From the NCBI GenBank assembly GCA_019747875.1, contig JAIEQI010000102.1, forward strand, positions 1 through 52,610: a stretch of DNA of 52,610 nucleotides, written 5' to 3'. Origin of the DNA: Candidatus Obscuribacterales bacterium. Lineage in GTDB: Bacteria > Cyanobacteriota > Vampirovibrionia > Obscuribacterales > Obscuribacteraceae. The translations under genes were made by a program, and so were the position numbers. Below the pieces are notes generated by a model. The model was not told where the DNA came from. It searched no databases and saw only the letters and a list, made by a program, of their open reading frames with translations. Shown piece by piece: positions 25,111-33,381 of this stretch (within the stretch, counting starts at the first letter, position 1; each line of letters starts with the position of its first letter).

Positions 25111-25388
25111 TGGCTTCTCGCGTCCACATGAAAGTTCTCGGACGTGTCCAAGGCGTATTTTACAGACAGAGTACTGTCGACCAGGCTCGTGTTTTAGGGC
25201 TTCGTGGTTGGGTTGCGAATGAATCCGATGGCACAGTGATAATCGAGGCCGAGGGAGAACGTGACAAACTTGAAAGCTTCATTATCTGGTGCCAGAAAGG
25301 ACCCGCCAATGCGAAAGTTAGCGATGTTCAGGTAGAATGGTTCGATGAAGTTGAGCCTCAATTCAACCGATTTGAAATTCGTCGTTAA
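25110..25388 (+). CDS. acyP: Acylphosphatase
   Basis: A 92-residue enzyme that hydrolyses acyl phosphates such as carbamoyl or acetyl phosphate. The fold signature GRVQGVFYR with catalytic R19, and GWVANESDG with N37, are both present at the usual 18-residue separation, and the length matches the family. It is translationally coupled to dnaX by a TGATG overlap, though no functional link is known. Confidence 0.95.
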   Translation: MASRVHMKVLGRVQGVFYRQSTVDQARVLGLRGWVANESDGTVIIEAEGERDKLESFIIWCQKGPANAKVSDVQVEWFDEVEPQFNRFEIRR

Positions 25389-25412
25389 TAAACTCTGAAT
25401 TAGCCAGCCTCC

Positions 25413-25508
25413 AGAGGGGCGGCAGCCCAGCAAGACTCCGGAGCGTATTAGTAGAGTGTAGGAGTTGAGAGGGGCGACAGCCCAGCGAGACACCGGAACG
25501 TATTAATA
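25413..25508. repeat. Tandem 41-bp direct repeat pair, 55-bp period
   Basis: Two 41-bp copies (25413-25453 and 25468-25508) differ at about five positions. Each contains GGGGCG(G/A)CAGCCCAGC, which can form a small GGGC/GCCC hairpin, and ends in CGTATTA(G/A)TA. They fill the gap between the acylphosphatase and coiled-coil genes and resemble a dispersed intergenic repeat. Confidence 0.8.
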
Positions 25509-25666
25509 AGGAATGTCATCTTTAGTCGTGGAAAATGTCGCGTCAATAGGATAAATTAACCTGAATTTCAGTCGGTCGATGCCATCAATTCTTATCGGTC
25601 GCCATGAAATGGGTATATTCCGAGTGTGACTAACGGCAGTTGTGGAGCCGCCTAAGCGTTAGATAG

Positions 25667-28201
25667 ATGTCTGAACAAGTCCCAGTAGAAACCAAGCTGA
25701 CAAAGCACGATGCCATCAAGGCAATTGAATCTCTGCAGAAAAGTGGCTCGGATCTGAATCCATATTCGTTAGCCGAAGAATTGCAAGTTCCTTACTCCGT
25801 GATTGTCATAAATGCTGACATCATGGAAGTGTTGTCGCTAGCTCGGGGTGAAGTAAATGGTGTTGTCGCGGCTGAGTATGAGAGGCTGCTTCGCCGTGTT
25901 GAAGAGCTTGAGCGAATCAACAGCAGTATGGCTCGTCGTTCAGAGGAAGAGGACGGTGGCTCCGAGCAAGTTGAAAGACTGAAAACGGAGAATGAGCTTC
26001 TAAAAGACGGCAAAAATTCCCTATCGGAGCAAGTAAGGGAGCTGGATGAAAGTAAACAGCTTCTCCAAAATCGTGTAAAGGAGCTAGAGAGCGAGCTTGC
26101 AGAGGCTAAGCGCCCTGATGATGATGCTGACGATTCTAGTTACCAGGGCGAAGAGCGGCGGCGCAAGGGAAAGAAGAATAAGAAGAATCGCGACACGCAA
26201 ACTAATCGGTTAAGCGAGGAAGCGATAAGAGAACGAGCTCGCGCTGATGCTCGTGCCGAGTTTGAAGCACGAGAGAAAGAACTGAAGGCAACAATTGAGC
26301 GCCTTGAGCAGGATGCGAGAACTTCCAAAGATTCCCTGAGCCAGTTCGAAGCTGAGTTGAAGGCTACTATCCAACGTTTCGAAAATGAAATTAGTGCGTC
26401 AACAAAACAGCACGAAGAAGAGCTTCAGCAGGTAAAGGGAAACTATGCTGAATCGGCTTCGCTTTCCGGCGAGAAAGGAGAGCTTGAGTCGAGAATTGAA
26501 GCCCTTCAAGCCCGCGAGTCAGAGCTTGCTCAGAGTGTCGCCGAATCAGAAGAGCGCGAGGCGCAGCTGACTCGAATCCTGGCGAGCATGGAAGCCCGGG
26601 AGCAATCGCTGGTTGAAGAGTCTGATGAACTAGCACTGGCAAACAAGAAGTTAAAGGAAGAGATCAAAGCGCTGTCCTCCGCGCAGCAGGTTCTGGCGTT
26701 GAGCGTTCAAGAATCCTGGCAACAAGGGTTTGATGCAGCAAAACGTGAGTTTGAGCTCCAAATGCAGCAGTATGGTAATGCCACCGTATCCGGTGCGCAA
26801 AGCGAGGCGGCATCATTTGCTCCACAATACGAAGTTTCTTATGAGACCGAAGAGCAGACCTCAGATCCGTACGCATCAGGAGCCACAGCTCCGGACCCTC
26901 AAGCTGTCCAAGAAATGGCGGATTTCTTAATGGGTAGTTCTGGAGCCAACGCTCATTCCCAAAATGCTTATCAACGAGAAGGTCTTACAGACCAGGGCTT
27001 CAACCCGCATAACGCAGGGGTCGATCCCATGAGTGCCGCAGGTCTGTCACTTGAGGAGCACCCGCTCAATACCGGACTACTGGCAGAATCTACCGAAGCG
27101 CAGCAATATGCGCAGCAAGATCAATATGCGCAGGCCGATCAATATGCGCAGCAAGGTCAGTATGCGCAGCAAGGTCAGTATGCGCAGGCCGATCAGTATG
27201 CGCAGCAAGACCAGTATGCGCAGCAAGACCAGTATGCGCAGCAAGACCAGTATGCGCAGCAAGACCAGTATGCGCAGCAAGATCAGTATGCGCAAGCAGA
27301 TCAGTACGCTCAAGCGTATCAGTATGCGCAGCAAGATCAGTATGCGCAGCAAGACCAGTATGCGCAGCAAGATCAGTATGCGCAGCCGGCTCAGGATGCG
27401 CAAGTGGGGTCGCAATACACACAAGCGGATCTCTACGCCCAAGCTGAAAATTACGATCCCTACGCAAAAGTGGATCCCTACGCACAATCTCCTCAGTTCT
27501 CAGCAACGGACCAATACGCTGCAGCCCATACTCCACAAGGATTTGCGGAGCCCAATGCAAATGACGGGACGGCAGGCGGCGCATTCGGGGATGCATCAGC
27601 GGTAAGTGAAACTCCAGTCGCAGCAGCGCCCACTGATTATTCTTTGCCAGACTATATGAACGACTCTTTGTTTGCCGAATCCGCTGAGGAGCCTGCAGCA
27701 CCTCAAACAAGCCCTGAATTGTCTGAGGAGGAGGAGGAGGATAAGGCACCGGCATTTGATCCTGACGAGTTAAGAGGTCTGCTTAACAAGAAGACCAATA
27801 AAACCCAGGAAATAAATCTTGGTGGCGCGGACGGCGACGGTACTGCAAAATCACCTCTCCACAAGTTCGTTGGTGGCAAGCATGCGACGCAAGGTCAAGA
27901 GCAAGCAACCGTTGGACAACATCCTCGGACAGTGCCGCCCGATATCCGGAAAGCCTGCATGCTCTTAGGTATCAAGCCGGAAGACTTGAGTCGCCAGCAT
28001 GTTTTGGATGCATGGAAGCGTGAAATGTCAAAGCCAGGCGTTCATCCTGACACGGGTGGCGATACTGAAATGGCGATGTACCTTAATAATGCTAAAGATA
28101 CGCTCGTAAGATACCTTGATGCTCAGGCACCGAAGCTGGGTAAGGTTTTTGGGGCTTCTAACAAGGACGGCAAGGATAATCAAAAGGGCGATAACCGCTA
28201 G
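25667..28201 (+). CDS. Coiled-coil protein with YAQQDQ repeats and a C-terminal J-like domain
   Basis: An 844-residue cytoplasmic protein with no signal peptide. Residues 10-65 form a compact helical region (LTKHDAIKAIESLQ...SLAEELQVP). Long charged coiled coils run from about 70 to 365, interrupted by a basic stretch (RRRKGKKNKKNR). Sixteen copies of the 6-residue unit YAQ(Q/A)DQ follow at about 481-576. The C-terminus (about 765-825) reads ACMLLGIKPEDLSRQHVLDAWKRE, then HPDTGGDTE (H793, P794, D795) and MYLNNAKDTLVRYLD, which is the helix II-HPD-helix III pattern of a J domain and could engage DnaK. The role is unknown; a scaffold or polar-organiser protein is one guess. der follows 35 bp downstream and may be co-transcribed. 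Confidence 0.82.
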   Translation: MSEQVPVETKLTKHDAIKAIESLQKSGSDLNPYSLAEELQVPYSVIVINADIMEVLSLARGEVNGVVAAEYERLLRRVEELERINSSMARRSEEEDGGSEQVERLKTENELLKDGKNSLSEQVRELDESKQLLQNRVKELESELAEAKRPDDDADDSSYQGEERRRKGKKNKKNRDTQTNRLSEEAIRERARADARAEFEAREKELKATIERLEQDARTSKDSLSQFEAELKATIQRFENEISASTKQHEEELQQVKGNYAESASLSGEKGELESRIEALQARESELAQSVAESEEREAQLTRILASMEAREQSLVEESDELALANKKLKEEIKALSSAQQVLALSVQESWQQGFDAAKREFELQMQQYGNATVSGAQSEAASFAPQYEVSYETEEQTSDPYASGATAPDPQAVQEMADFLMGSSGANAHSQNAYQREGLTDQGFNPHNAGVDPMSAAGLSLEEHPLNTGLLAESTEAQQYAQQDQYAQADQYAQQGQYAQQGQYAQADQYAQQDQYAQQDQYAQQDQYAQQDQYAQQDQYAQADQYAQAYQYAQQDQYAQQDQYAQQDQYAQPAQDAQVGSQYTQADLYAQAENYDPYAKVDPYAQSPQFSATDQYAAAHTPQGFAEPNANDGTAGGAFGDASAVSETPVAAAPTDYSLPDYMNDSLFAESAEEPAAPQTSPELSEEEEEDKAPAFDPDELRGLLNKKTNKTQEINLGGADGDGTAKSPLHKFVGGKHATQGQEQATVGQHPRTVPPDIRKACMLLGIKPEDLSRQHVLDAWKREMSKPGVHPDTGGDTEMAMYLNNAKDTLVRYLDAQAPKLGKVFGASNKDGKDNQKGDNR
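27107..27394 (+). repeat. 18-bp coding minisatellite, 16 units
   Basis: Sixteen tandem 18-bp units (TATGCGCAGCAAGACCAG and variants) encode YAQ(Q/A)DQ. Several central units are identical or differ at one base, showing recent expansion. All three plus frames and at least one minus frame stay open across it, which creates long artefactual frames. Confidence 0.92.
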
Positions 28202-28236
28202 TTCCACCGTGCTACCATGTGCGCTTGGAGGAACTC

Positions 28237-29622
28237 ATGGTCAGGCCCGTTATTGCTATCGTCGGACGCCCTAATGTTGGCAAGTCGACATTTTTCAATC
28301 GCTGCGTTGGTGGCCGGGAAGCTATCGTTTACGACAGCCCTGGTGTTACTAGAGATCGAATCTATCGCGAATGCGATTGGTCAGGGCACGAGTTTCTTCT
28401 CGTGGACACTGGCGGACTGTTGCCTGATTCTACCGAAGAGATAACTCGTCAGGTCCGCGAACAAGTCGAGCAAGCTGTTTCGGAATCTGATCTGGTTGTT
28501 TTCATGGTGGACGGCAAGGACGGCGTCACCGGTGCGGATCAAGATGTCGCGAATATGCTTCGTCGAAGCAAAAAGCCAGTTGTGCTAGCTGTCAACAAAA
28601 TTGACGATCCAAAGCACAACGCAAATCTGCTGGATTTCTATAGTCTTGGACTGGGGGAACCTCTTGCTTTGTCTGCTTTGCGTGGAACAGGCGGGGTGGG
28701 CGATTTGCTTGATCGAGTTCTCGAAACTCTTCCGGAAGGTCTAAGGGCCGGTTCGAGAAAACCTAGCAAAAAGGACAAGGATTTCGATCCCGACAGCGTG
28801 GATGAAGAGGAAGTGAAAAAGGATTTTTCGCTTGCCATTGTCGGACGTCCGAATGTCGGCAAGTCATCGATTGTGAATGCTATCTCGGGTAAACGACGCG
28901 CGATTGTTACCAATATCCCCGGCACCACTCGTGATGCCATTGACTCGCTAATTGATTTCAATGATCGTACCGTGACTCTTATAGATACTGCCGGAATCAG
29001 GCGCAAATCGAAAGTGGATTACGGAGTGGAAGCTTTTTCTGTAGTTCGTGCTTTGCAGGCTATTGAGCGTGCTGACGTGGTCGTTCTAGTTCTGGACGCA
29101 AACCAAGAAATCGCGGACCAAGATCAAAAAATTGCCCAAAAGATAATAGATGCTGGCAAGGCTGCTGTTGTCGTATTTAACAAGTGGGATCTTGTCTCTA
29201 ATAAGTCCAGCAAACTTATGAATGAATACATGGAAAAGATTGTGATGGATTTGCCACATCTCAAATTTGCAGAGGCGGTTTTCACATCCGCACAAAGTGG
29301 ACAGCGAGTTCAGAAGATTCTTGAGGCAGCTCAGCGCGCATATGATGAAGCTAGACGCCGCGTGAACACATCTGTTTTTAATCAAGTGATCCAAGATGCA
29401 CAAATGTTGACGCCGCCACCGGCTGGCAAGCGAGGCCGGCGCTTGAGGATCTATTATGGAACTGAGGTTGCCGTAGCTCCACCATCTTTTGCCCTATTCG
29501 TGAATGATGAGAAGCTGGCTGGAGGCAATTATCTGGTTTATCTGGAGAGAAAGATTCGCGAGGCTTTTGGTTTTCAGGGAACCCCAATTCGTTTGTTTCT
29601 CCGTCCAAAGAAAAGAGATTGA
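28237..29622 (+). CDS. der: Ribosome-assembly GTPase Der (EngA)
   Basis: Der is a double GTPase needed for maturation of the 50S ribosomal subunit. The 461-residue protein has two G domains: first G1 GRPNVGKS at 10-17, DTGG and NKID; second G1 GRPNVGKS at 203-210, DTAG and NKWD. A KH-like domain ends the protein (PPPAGKRGRRLRIYYGTEV...FVLF-type strand). A charged linker (GSRKPSKKDKDFDPDSVDEEEVKKD) joins the G domains. ATG 28237 sits behind a perfect GGAGG; a GTG at 28219 is in frame but less likely. Confidence 0.96.
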   Translation: MVRPVIAIVGRPNVGKSTFFNRCVGGREAIVYDSPGVTRDRIYRECDWSGHEFLLVDTGGLLPDSTEEITRQVREQVEQAVSESDLVVFMVDGKDGVTGADQDVANMLRRSKKPVVLAVNKIDDPKHNANLLDFYSLGLGEPLALSALRGTGGVGDLLDRVLETLPEGLRAGSRKPSKKDKDFDPDSVDEEEVKKDFSLAIVGRPNVGKSSIVNAISGKRRAIVTNIPGTTRDAIDSLIDFNDRTVTLIDTAGIRRKSKVDYGVEAFSVVRALQAIERADVVVLVLDANQEIADQDQKIAQKIIDAGKAAVVVFNKWDLVSNKSSKLMNEYMEKIVMDLPHLKFAEAVFTSAQSGQRVQKILEAAQRAYDEARRRVNTSVFNQVIQDAQMLTPPPAGKRGRRLRIYYGTEVAVAPPSFALFVNDEKLAGGNYLVYLERKIREAFGFQGTPIRLFLRPKKRD

Positions 29623-29666
29623 CGCAAGAAAACTTGTTTCCGGGAATCGAATAGAGAGACTGAACA

Positions 29667-31640
29667 ATGTCAGCAATCATAACCCTCATAATTATTGCGT
29701 TTGTAGTAGGTGGGATTCCGACGGGGTACTGGCTGGTAAAGCTGCTCAAGGGCGTTGACGTGCGCACCATCGGTAGTGGATCAACCGGCGCAACTAATGT
29801 TTATCGCGCTGCAGGACCTGTCGCTGGAATTTTAGTACTGCTCTTGGACTTGTTAAAGGGGGCATTTCCCGTTCTACTCGGAAAAGCGATGTCTGATCCG
29901 TCCAATCCCTGGCACTTGCCCGAGTTCATGTGTCTTGCTCTCCCCGATGCGACTCTTTCGCTTGTTGCGAAAATAGTTTGGGAATACAACATCTTGCCAC
30001 CAATCGGTGGCATGGTTTCAATGATTGGACACAGCAAGTCTATCTTCATGAAGTTCCAGGGTGGAAAGAGCGCCGCTACCGGCGTGGGAACTTTGATGGC
30101 ATGCAACTTTGGCGCCGGCATGTCCACATTTGTGCTCTGGGCACTCACCGTTGCTGTCGTGCGAATCGTTTCTGTTGCTTCAATATTGGCAGGGTTAACT
30201 TGCGCAATCTTCATGTACTTATTCCATGCTCCCATGAGTTTCGTTATCTATGCAGCGATCGGCGGGGGCTATGTGATCATTCGCCATCGGGCGAACATGA
30301 AGCGGCTGCTGGAGGGAACAGAACCAAAACTCGGGCAAAAGCACAAAACTAAAGAAGGTGATGCGGCAGCAGAAAGCCAAGATCCCGCGACCGCCGAGTC
30401 TGGATCTGCTAAAAGTGAAAACGGAGAAAGGAAAATTACACCTGGAGATCAAAGTATGACAAGCATGGGCTCATTGATCCTCTCCGGCATCCTTGCCTTG
30501 TCAGGCATCATATCGGGTGCCACTGCTGTTGATGCTGCGCAACCTCAACCGAAACAAATTAGCCAGAATCCTTCCTCGAAAAGCGCAGCTAAGTCTTCGT
30601 CAACAAGTCTGCCGAAGTCGCCCATTCTACCCAAATCTTCGGTCGGTCTGCCAATTCTAACACCTGAGGAAGTGACCAATATTCGCGTATATAAGTTGTA
30701 CAGCTCCGCCGTAGTGAATATCACTGCTGTCGCTGCGCCAACACCGGAGCAATTGATGTTTGGTGTCGCTCCATCACCTGATACAGGTTCCGGTTCCATC
30801 ATTTCAACTGAAGGTTATATTCTCACCAACAATCACGTAATAAATAATGCGCGTATGGTTCGCGTCACACTGTTCGATGGAAGTTCATACCCCGCCAAGG
30901 TCATAGGCGCCGATCCTGATAACGATTTGGCTGTCATAAAAATTGAACCTGGGACGAAGAAATTGAATACTGTGAAATTCGGTGATTCGAGTCGCTTAGA
31001 AGTCGGACGTCGTGTCTACACAATCGGCAATCCGTTTGGGTTGGAATTGACTATGACTTCAGGGATTATCTCAAGCGTTGGCCGCAGTTTATCTAGCGGA
31101 AATCGGGTTATTAAAGGTGTTTTGCAGACTGATGCTGCAATCAATCCAGGAAACTCTGGTGGACCTTTGTTGGACACGCAGGGAAACGTAATTGGTGTCA
31201 CGACCGCTATCTATAGCAAAGTGCAGCAAAGTTCCGGTATTGGTTTTGCAATTCCTATCAATATAGTAAAGCGCGTGGTTCCGCAATTAATTGCACATGG
31301 CGCTGTGCTTCGACCAAATTTGGGCATTGCAAAAGTGCTTCCAACAGAACTAGGATTGATGATCGTAATGGTTGAAGCCGATGGACCTGCCTTGCAGGCA
31401 GGTTTGAGAGGACCTCAGGTTCAACGCTTTGAGCAAAATGGCTGGGCTTTTCAGAAGGTGGATAATTCCGCTGCTGACACGATCGTTGGTATTGACAATC
31501 AGCCAGTTCACTCGGTTGATGATTTGCTCTCATATGTTGAAACCAAAAAACCTGGTCAAGTGGTTACACTGAGTGTTTTAAGGCAGGGGAAATTGACCAA
31601 GGTTCCAGTAAAATTAGCTGAAAGTAAGGTTAACCCTTGA
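29667..31640 (+). CDS. PlsY glycerol-3-phosphate acyltransferase fused in frame to HtrA-type serine protease
   Basis: One 657-residue frame carries two usually separate proteins. Residues 1-225 are PlsY: several membrane helices, GSGSTGATNVYRAAG (family usually has N at the fourth position), GHSKSIFMKFQGGKSAATG, and the usual end RHRANMKRLLEGTEPK. PlsY transfers acyl from acyl phosphate to glycerol 3-phosphate, the first step of phospholipid synthesis. After a charged linker, residue M264 (nt 30456) begins a signal-like segment and an HtrA/DegP protease with triad H390, D420 and S497 (TNNHVI, DNDLAV, GNSGGPL) and a PDZ domain from about 550. GGAG lies eight bases before ATG 30456, so a free HtrA may also be made. 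No stop or frameshift separates them. Confidence 0.88.
   Translation: MSAIITLIIIAFVVGGIPTGYWLVKLLKGVDVRTIGSGSTGATNVYRAAGPVAGILVLLLDLLKGAFPVLLGKAMSDPSNPWHLPEFMCLALPDATLSLVAKIVWEYNILPPIGGMVSMIGHSKSIFMKFQGGKSAATGVGTLMACNFGAGMSTFVLWALTVAVVRIVSVASILAGLTCAIFMYLFHAPMSFVIYAAIGGGYVIIRHRANMKRLLEGTEPKLGQKHKTKEGDAAAESQDPATAESGSAKSENGERKITPGDQSMTSMGSLILSGILALSGIISGATAVDAAQPQPKQISQNPSSKSAAKSSSTSLPKSPILPKSSVGLPILTPEEVTNIRVYKLYSSAVVNITAVAAPTPEQLMFGVAPSPDTGSGSIISTEGYILTNNHVINNARMVRVTLFDGSSYPAKVIGADPDNDLAVIKIEPGTKKLNTVKFGDSSRLEVGRRVYTIGNPFGLELTMTSGIISSVGRSLSSGNRVIKGVLQTDAAINPGNSGGPLLDTQGNVIGVTTAIYSKVQQSSGIGFAIPINIVKRVVPQLIAHGAVLRPNLGIAKVLPTELGLMIVMVEADGPALQAGLRGPQVQRFEQNGWAFQKVDNSAADTIVGIDNQPVHSVDDLLSYVETKKPGQVVTLSVLRQGKLTKVPVKLAESKVNP
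30444..30458 (+). promoter_or_regulatory. Internal ribosome binding site and ATG for a free HtrA
   Basis: GGAG at 30444-30447 precedes ATG 30456 by eight bases, inside the PlsY-HtrA frame. The codons after this ATG encode a hydrophobic signal-like helix (MGSLILSGILALSGIISGA), exactly where a separate htrA gene would be expected to start. Confidence 0.6.
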
Positions 31641-31705
31641 CCTATTGAATCATTGAGAACAAACTTACGTAAGATTAGTAGATTTTCACTGCACGGGAGA
31701 CGAAC

Positions 31706-32428
31706 TTGGCCAGAATCCTTGTAATTGACGACGATATCGCCATTGCTGAGCTGATCAAGGTGAATTTGGATTTACTTGGACATCAGGTAAGCACAGCCAA
31801 TGACGGTATGAAGGGGCTGGCACTTGCGCAGCAGAACAGACCTGACCTGATCGTTCTCGATGTCATGATGCCTGACCTGGATGGCTTTACTGTTTGCCAG
31901 CGATTGCGTCAAAATGCCGCCACAGCAGGCATTCCGGTGCTTATGCTTACCGCGCTCGGCATGACCAAGGACAAAGTCAAAGGCTTTGACTCCGGCGCGG
32001 ATGACTATTTGACCAAACCGTTTGAAATTCCGGAATTGCAGGTTCGCGTTAGAGCACTTTTACGCAGGGCCGGTTCGGTTCCGCAATCAGCCTCCCTGCC
32101 TGAAATCTTAACTGCCGGCGAAATCACCTTGGTACCGGAAAACCTACAGGCAAAGGTCAAAGAGCGCGTAGTAAAGCTAACCCCAACCGAATTCGAAATT
32201 TTGCATTGCCTCATGCAGCATCATGGGCAGACAGTTTCAACTGGAAAACTGCTTGAGGAAGTCTGGGGCTATTCTCCAGACGATGATGTCGACACTATTC
32301 GCGTTCACATTCGCCACCTTCGCACCAGGCTTGAGTCAGGCGATCGCAAATATATTCGAACCGTATATGGTGGCGGCTACCAACTTGTGCCGGAAGGCTT
32401 CACCAAGCAGCCCGGCGACCAAAATTAG
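31706..32428 (+). CDS. OmpR/PhoB-family response regulator (RpaB/NblR-like)
   Basis: A 240-residue response regulator. The receiver domain has DDD at 8-10, phosphoacceptor D52, T82 and K104, and the output is a winged helix (LTPTEFEILHCLMQHHGQTVS..LLEEVWGY....DTIRVHIRHLRTRLE..KYIRTVYGGGYQL). Its closest style is cyanobacterial RpaB/NblR. It starts with TTG behind GGGAGA; no ATG is available near the conserved ARILVIDDD strand. No histidine kinase is adjacent, so it is an orphan here. Its stop is only 2 bp from the stop of the convergent gene. Confidence 0.93.
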   Translation: MARILVIDDDIAIAELIKVNLDLLGHQVSTANDGMKGLALAQQNRPDLIVLDVMMPDLDGFTVCQRLRQNAATAGIPVLMLTALGMTKDKVKGFDSGADDYLTKPFEIPELQVRVRALLRRAGSVPQSASLPEILTAGEITLVPENLQAKVKERVVKLTPTEFEILHCLMQHHGQTVSTGKLLEEVWGYSPDDDVDTIRVHIRHLRTRLESGDRKYIRTVYGGGYQLVPEGFTKQPGDQN

Positions 32429-32430
32429 TT

Positions 32431-33105
32431 CTAATACTGATAAAGCGAACTCGGCAAGAACGGTCCATCAAAACCCGGATAGCATCCGTCTGCCGGTTTA
32501 GGCAGTTTTATGCCTTCTTGATTTGCAACATTTATGAGCGAGGCCACTACTGAATTGCTTGTCCAGCAGTGAATTGGTCCTAAGTGTACTGGCATTGTGC
32601 AATAGATCCATTGGTCATTATTCATTGATGTAATGGCTTTATGGGCCATTGAAACGAGCCTTATGCCTTGTTGCTCAGTTAAAGTAAATGTCGGACCAAA
32701 TTCGTTGGATTCAAGTAGCCCAAGAAAGTGCATTTTGTAGCCCTTTGGGTTTACCGATCCAACAAGTCGAGCTGGAGGAATTCTGAACTTCAAATTGATG
32801 AATCCTAAATTCAATTGTTGCTGAGGAAAGCGCCCTGCACCATCTATATGCACACGAGTCAACCGAACTCCGTTGCGGTAGGAATCCACCACCAGACTCA
32901 CGTGGTACATACCGAACAATCCATAACGCTCATAACGAGCGGTATAAGTGATAGTGTTCGGAGTAATTCGTGTTGCTTGTTCTAGACTGGTCTTCTTCCT
33001 TAAGTCTGTAAACGCTTTCGTATTCATTGCCTGCAGCTGATTTGCGGCAACTGGTTGGCCGATGAAGAGTGCAGCCAAAAAAGTGACGAGTACGTTTAGT
33101 TTCAT
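32431..33105 (-). CDS. Secreted protein of unknown function
   Basis: A 224-residue exported protein that I do not recognise. A signal peptide covers about 1-21 (LNVLVTFLAALFIGQPVAA). The mature part is mixed alpha/beta with aromatic-rich strands (YTARYERYGLFGMYHVSLVVD) and two late cysteines (WIYCTMP, PIHCWTS) plus one near the end (DGCYPGF) that could form disulfides outside the cell. It is convergent with the OmpR regulator and may be an envelope or periplasmic factor. The following 276 bp up to the MBOAT gene hold no clear site that I can support. Confidence 0.65.
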   Translation of the reverse strand: MKLNVLVTFLAALFIGQPVAANQLQAMNTKAFTDLRKKTSLEQATRITPNTITYTARYERYGLFGMYHVSLVVDSYRNGVRLTRVHIDGAGRFPQQQLNLGFINLKFRIPPARLVGSVNPKGYKMHFLGLLESNEFGPTFTLTEQQGIRLVSMAHKAITSMNNDQWIYCTMPVHLGPIHCWTSNSVVASLINVANQEGIKLPKPADGCYPGFDGPFLPSSLYQY

Positions 33106-33381
33106 AGACTCAATTATCAGCTACTGCTTTGCATGGGGGATTAAACAGAGTTCGAAATTGCATTAGCGAACCGCCTGAAAGTGTCTCGTTGACAACCTCT
33201 TGTAGCCAAGGGGAAGAACTTTTTTATATAGGTGAAAACATCGACATAGACAATCTTGGAATCCTTCTCTTATGATTTGGCACGTCTCCATTAGCAACTT
33301 CGTTTGTGGCGTCTAATGACAGTTTGCGGCTTTTCAGCCAAGATACTGTCAACGTGGGAACCAAAATAAGGAGCAAGGATC

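Noticed and set aside
27033..27755. Long open frames in other frames and on the minus strand across the repeat array
   Set aside because: They arise because the 18-bp unit has no stop in several frames; the predicted products are pure repeat translations and the frame at 25667-28201 has domain structure at both ends.
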